The position numbers and the translations under genes were made by a program. A stretch of DNA of 64,000 nt from Hymenopellis radicata. Lineage: Eukaryota > Basidiomycota > Agaricomycetes > Agaricales > Physalacriaceae. The notes beneath the pieces are model-generated. The model saw only the letters and a program-made list of their open reading frames with translations. It ran no database searches and was not told the DNA's origin. Positions 59,591 to 64,000 of the stretch are shown one piece after another (the first letter of the stretch is position 1; every line of letters starts with the position of its first letter). The DNA lies in assembly GCA_015501595.1 (NCBI GenBank), contig JADNRX010000016.1, positions 1 through 64,000 on the forward strand, read 5' to 3'.

Positions 59591-59785
59591 CATCCCATAC
59601 CGTGTCCTCGATCTCGATCTCGATGTATAGTAGGCACCCAAGTCGAATAAAAGAACAGGTTAGTGCACGATCATGAAGATGAAAAGAGAGAGAGCGCCGA
59701 TTGCCTAAAATGAGGACTGACTTGACAGATATTTGGCGGGCAGCCCAATTGGCAAATCCTCCGCTGGGCAGAATTTGGATCGGGG
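59591..59785 (-). pseudogene. DPH3 promoter and 5'-exon fragment
   Basis: The minus strand repeats the DPH3 upstream region (GCGGAGGATTTGCCAATTGG) and the first codons of the gene. The start ATG has become TTG (59639-59641), a small deletion follows, and similarity ends after GTATGGGATG. It sits next to the 3' flank of the repeat-protein gene, so it may be the stub of a further tandem unit. Confidence 0.8.
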
Positions 59786-59963
59786 CAATGGTGGCGAAGT
59801 TTCGCTGTTTTGCTACATTGAGGAAGTTTTGAGATGATTGCAATGCGGTACTGCTACGACAATGCCAATAAATACAACTCGGCGTCCATGCTGGCCGGCG
59901 TAAGTGAAGCGCCAGAGCAGCAAGAAGTCCGTGGTACATATATATAAGTTAGAAGCATGATGA

Positions 59964-61047
59964 CTAGTAGTGCTTTTCCTCCCCGTGGTGCTTGCCCTTC
60001 CCGTGGTGCTTATCCTTCCCGTGATGCTTTTCCTTCCCGTCGCGCTTGGCCTTCCAGTCGTGCTTCTCCTTCTCCTTCTCGTCATCGCAGTCCTCCTTCT
60101 CGCGGTGTTTCTCCTTCTCCTCCTTCTCCTTCTCGTGGTGCTTCTCCTTCTCCTTCTCATCATCGCAGTCCTCCTTCTCGTCGTGCTTGTCCTTCTTCTT
60201 CTCCTTATCGTCGTGCTTCTCCTTCTCCTTCTCGTCGTCGCAGTCCTCCTTTTCGTCGTGTTTATCCTTCTCCTTTTCGTCGTGTTTATCCTTCTCCTTC
60301 TCGTCGTGGCGTTTGTACTTGTCCTTCTTGTCGTCCTTGTCCTTGTTTTTCTCCTTCTCGTCGTGCTTCTTCTTCTCCTTCTCCTTCTCGTCCTTCTCAT
60401 TGCACCCTGATAGGCACTTCTCCTTCTCGTCCTTCTCCTTCTCCTTCTTTTCGTCCTTGTCCTTCCTGTCGTCCTTGTCCTTCCTGTCGTCCTTGTCCTT
60501 CCTGTCGTCCTTGTCCTTCTTGTCGTCCTTGTCCTTCTTGTCGTCCTTGTCCTTCCTGTCGTCCTTGTCCTTCTTGTCGTCTTTATCCTTCCCGTCCTTA
60601 TCATGGCGCTTATACTTCTTATCCTTATCGTCGTGCTTCTCTTTCTCTTTCTCCTTCTCCTCCTTTTCGTGCTTCTCCTTCTCATCATCGCAGTCCTCCT
60701 TCTCGTCGTGTTTCTTGTCCTTCCGGTCGTGCTTATCATCCCAAGTCTGCAGACGCCGGCGTTAGCGGAAACACATTAAGCGCAAGCTTATATGTACGTA
60801 CCACCCAAGTCTCCTTTTTGTCCTTGTCTTTAAAGTCCTTGTGCTTATCGTCCTTCCCGTCGCAATCCTTGTCTTTGTCGTCCTTATCCTTGAACTCCTT
60901 CTCCTTGAACTCCTTCTCCTTGAAGTCCTTGTCATCCCATCTGGCCACAGCGCGCACTTTCATGCCTTGGTCAAGTGGCGCCCGCACGGCCGGGGCTGCG
61001 AGAGTAATCGCGGAGAGAGCTAGGACGGAGAGGACGTTGACCAACAT
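59964..61047 (-). CDS. Secreted Lys/Asp/Glu-rich repeat protein
   Basis: Exon 1 (60802-61047) and exon 2 (59964-60746) flank a 55-base phase-0 intron; the product has 342 residues. MLVNVLSVLALSAITLAAPA is a clear secretion signal. After it come units of 7-20 residues such as FKEKEFKEKEFKDKDDKDKD, then KDKDDRKDKDDKKDKDD and KEKDKHDEKEDCDDEKEK. The EDCDD motif, with the only regular cysteine, recurs about four times, and CLSGC occurs once. The end is His-rich (HHGKDKHHGKGKHHGEEKHY). No fold is expected. Metal or polyanion binding at the cell surface is a guess from composition. The promoter has a TATA box. Confidence 0.8.
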
Positions 61048-63392
61048 GTTGGCAAAGAAGGGATGTCGATGAGCAAGTCGACTGGTTGGAGGAGTGAGAA
61101 GGATGTCGACCAGACTAAAACTTCAGCACTTATATACTGAGAGAAACGGATGACGAGAAGGTGGGCCGCACAGATGAACATTGGACGGACTAAGGCGTCG
61201 AGAACACATGAACAGGAAAGCTTGGCTGCTTTCACCAAGCCAAGGCGATGTGTTCACTTCGCGAGGCAGAGTGTTCGGGCGTCCAGCTACGAAGTACAGC
61301 CGACGCAATCTGTAGCGACGCATGAACGCCCAGTCACAGGATGAAACATTCGAGCTACACCTTCGTCGAGGTTGCGGATACAATGAGCCGTTGACAATGT
61401 CTTCCGCTATGAGGTGATGCGAGCAAAGGCTGTGGGGCGTGACAGAACGCACTGACGAGGAGCGAAGGCGGGCGCCGAGTCCTAGCATGGTTAAAGACGA
61501 CACGCCGATACATAGGTCCAGGATGGCATGCGTATATTCGCGATTTAAAGACCTCATGATCTGGGCGCGAATGAAAGCCTTACGGCACCGACTGAGGAGG
61601 AGCAAACTCGGGCGCCGAGATGGATGGGCAAAGCAAGTCCGTGCATGGGCTAATAGGTCTAGGATGGCGTGCGTAATGCCAGGCGTGGACATCGACGCGC
61701 GAATGGAAACACCCCAGCCAAGCCTTCGTCATCATGATGACTTTGCCTCATAGCGCGTCGATTATATCCAATCCGCCATGCTACGCTCTTCCACTACGTA
61801 GCATCTCCCAGAAATAAACGGTCCCCATTATAGCTAGTCCCAGCTTTCAGGTCAAGAATTATCCCGAATTATGGGTGACGACTTCCCCAATCTCAGAGCT
61901 TCCCCGCAGATGGCTTATTGTCTGACTGTGGCGGTTCGGCTTGGCGCGCATTTCCATCTTTGGCCCGTTCATCTTCAACCTCATTCGCAATGGTCCCTTC
62001 CAAGTGTCGTAGCTTCATATGAGGGAGCGAAGGTCCACGAATCGTCTGGGCACCAGTGTCCGGCCATGACTCGGGCAATGCTGAGGGTAGGCGCAGTACC
62101 CTAGCAGTACGAATTAGTATCGTCGACAAGCAAATGCACTGAAGACTCACCGTTCTCGCATTACGGTGTAGTCAGCTGATTTGACGAGAATCTCGATGAT
62201 GCCACATGTTGAGACGGGCGCTGAACCACGAAGTGATGCTATCCTCAAGCCAAGGCGATGTGTTTACTTTGCTATAGGCAAAGTGTTCGGGCGCTGCAGC
62301 TACCAGACATAGGGCGGTCCCGTTTGGTTCATGAACGCCCACTGACCACATCGACTCCTCAATGAGACATCCAAGCCAGGCCTTCATTTGATGTTGTGGA
62401 CACAGTCAGCCGTCGACAGTGTCTTGTACTGTCCAACGAAAAGCGGTCGAATCTGTCGGAGTTGATAGGACAGATTTAACTTGAGGCCAGATGTCGTTGA
62501 AGACGTAGGCACATTTTGGACGATAATGGATAATGGGATGACCTGATACAACTGTTTCTAGTTATGCACGATATATGAGAATGGATATCGGCCTTGATGA
62601 CGTCTCGCTGATATGAGTACGTTGGCCAGCAGAGGTCGTCCGGTACCGGAGCAGCCAGGTGGAGCGTTTAAAGAAACGGCGCGTCTATCCTGGATAGTAA
62701 GTATGAGGATGAGAGAGCGAATGGTAACGGAAAGCGAGCAGACCTTGTATTTGATATACTCCAAACCAACGGCGGATAACACGTCTTTTGCCAAAGTTTA
62801 TGAAAGAAAGGCGGTGTAGGACGACTGCCGAATGGGAAAACTCGCAAGACGGTGCCCGCAGGTCAAGCGACTACGTCAAGTGGGAACGAGAACCCGGAGA
62901 GTCGAGATCTACGGTAAGGTAGGTTTTTAGTGATCCGCGCGGGCGCATGCAATTGGCGGCGCTTCATTGAAGGTACATCGACTCGGCGTGGAGCCGATAG
63001 CAGCGTGGTCGGTGGCTGTGGTTATGCGGGTCGGTATCTGCGAAGAACCAACTCGCCTGCGCTGATCCCGCCATCCTGCCCGTAGAAGCAAAGTGACACC
63101 TGGGACCTACATCAACACGACGAGTTCTCTTGTCGAGGAGCACGGATGCAGAGTGTGAAGAGGTGGGTGTGGCAAAAGAGCGGTGGTAATATATGGGAAC
63201 CAGAAGGGCTGGGAAAGTGGCCGCTTGAACAGGGACGGGGAAAGACATCCACCAGGGTAGCAGAACAGACGTGAGTACTGGAGAAACCGTCAGCAGGGCA
63301 CAATGACACGCGGAAAGACACACCTCTGAATGACAATTGGGAAAAGAAGGACGGAAGATACTAGATATAACAGTGACGATATATGGGGACGA
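61048..63392. other. Promoter and spacer of the right arm, no further gene
   Basis: 61048-61610 is upstream DNA of the repeat-protein gene with no counterpart in the left arm. 61610-63392 is the spacer shared with 16486-18285. No exon chain was recognised. Confidence 0.4.
61129..61136 (-). promoter_or_regulatory. TATA box of the secreted repeat-protein gene
   Basis: TATATAAG on the minus strand lies about 82 bases before the ATG at 61047. It is absent from the left-arm copy because of the deletion there. Confidence 0.55.
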
Positions 63393-63760
63393 TTAATGGG
63401 TCTCAGTTGTAGCATCAGAGACGGTAAGCTTTTCCATGGCCTCTTCGAACTCATCGCCACTGCTCGTTTCCGAGGATTCTTCCTCTCCATCTTCGTCTTC
63501 ATCCTCCTCGTAGTCTTCATAATCAAGCTACAATTCCCATCAGTTCATAGCATCCCCAAGAACAAGCTCGAACGTACCGGATCATAGATGACACGGATAA
63601 TAAGGCTGCAGCTGGGGCACGTCGCAATATCTTCATAGTCCGCCAGCTGCTTTCGAGATATCTCAAAGCGGTCTCCGCATGGACAGGGATAGTGGTAGAG
63701 ACGCTTGTCCGCATCCCATGCCATGTCCTCGATCTCGACTTCGTCGTAGTAGGCACCCAT
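63393..63760 (-). CDS. DPH3: Diphthamide biosynthesis protein 3, copy 2
   Basis: Exon 1 (63578-63760) and exon 2 (63393-63527) flank a 50-base intron at the same place as in copy 1; 105 residues. The CSL domain is complete, with [14 protein letters not shown] and [14 protein letters not shown]. Differences from copy 1 are conservative in the N-part (Ile8Val, Val14Ala, Val21Leu). The acidic tail is shorter and interrupted ([19 protein letters not shown]). Both copies look functional, so dosage or divergence is open. The region beyond 63880 shows nothing recognised. Confidence 0.95.
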
Positions 63761-64000
63761 GTCGCATAAAAGAACAGGTTAGCGCACGATCATCAAGGTG
63801 AAAAAGAGAGCGCCGATTGCCTAATGAGGACCGACTTGACGTATATTTGGCGGGAAGCCCAATTGGGAAATCCTCCGCTCGGCACCTTGAGACAAGGCGA
63901 TCATGCCCAAATCATTCCACACTCCACTCGAACCATTTAAAGCTCGTCGGAGATGCGAGCGACACTCCGAAGGAAACAGGTAATGGACGAACTGTTCAGA

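Larger units (their letters stand above)
59812..63880. repeat. Right arm of the inverted duplication
   Basis: It is the reverse-complement partner of 15985-18960. It contains the complete forms: DPH3 copy 2, the spacer, and the repeat-protein gene with promoter and signal-peptide exon. Confidence 0.8.

Noticed and set aside
59957..61072. 371-residue Pro/Ser/Arg-rich open frame on the plus strand
   Set aside because: It is the antisense of the KDE repeats; codons such as GAC/AAG/GAG leave all other frames open. The minus strand has a signal peptide, intron and stop that fit a gene.
1..64000. CRISPR array or bacterial operon structure
   Set aside because: No regularly spaced repeats with unique spacers and no Shine-Dalgarno-led gene runs; introns throughout show nuclear eukaryotic DNA.

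Overview
The window looks like nuclear DNA of a filamentous basidiomycete, probably Agaricomycetes. Genes are cut by many GT-AG introns of about 45-60 bases. One gene encodes a protein of the DUF6535 type, a family I know from mushroom-forming fungi. A PIN/XPG-like nuclease of a kind expanded in Agaricomycetes is present, and there is a tRNA-Lys(CUU) with a 14-base intron. Nothing bacterial or viral was recognised.

Host genes, left to right: a conserved fungal protein cut by the window edge (1-563, -); a BRE4/ArAE-type membrane transporter (3738-8153, +) lying between two direct copies of a 2.5-2.7 kb repeat (706-3252 and 8567-11260); tRNA-Lys (11375-11462); a charged hypothetical protein (11787-12656, -); a fungal multi-pass membrane protein (14303-15771, -); the diphthamide gene DPH3 (16103-16485, +) followed by a broken Lys/Asp/Glu/His-repeat gene; an SKN7-type two-component transcription factor (19953-21786, -); a DUF6535 membrane protein broken by two small MITEs (54102-57618, +); an intact secreted Lys/Asp-rich repeat protein (59964-61047, -); and a second DPH3 (63393-63760, -). 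The two DPH3/repeat-protein blocks are an inverted duplication about 41 kb apart.

The centre, 23871-53052, is the most interesting part. Two nearly identical copies of an 8.7-8.8 kb element stand head to tail, sharing the 5-base core ACTTA at the left edge, the junction and the right edge. Each carries a Crypton-like tyrosine recombinase, a FEN1/XPG-type nuclease whose C-terminus holds several SUMO-interaction-like motifs, and a decayed, intron-containing copy of the TATA-binding-protein gene. The junction has 10-base inverted arms (TATTTTATCG / CGATAAAATA) around a 20-base spacer, which is what a recombinase attachment site could look like.

Each copy has later been hit by other transposons at different places, so the empty site is visible in the sister copy. 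Copy 1 holds a Tc1/mariner-like element with 30-bp perfect inverted repeats, a TA duplication and an apparently intact transposase (32049-35210), and a 2.06 kb hAT-like non-autonomous element with an 8-bp duplication (35231-37287). Copy 2 holds a 2.83 kb relative of that hAT-like element (39895-42728), inserted in the recombinase HxxR codons, and a 3.57 kb MULE-like insertion with an 8-9 bp duplication (44824-48394) in the nuclease gene. Copy 1 therefore keeps both enzymes uninterrupted and could supply them to both copies.
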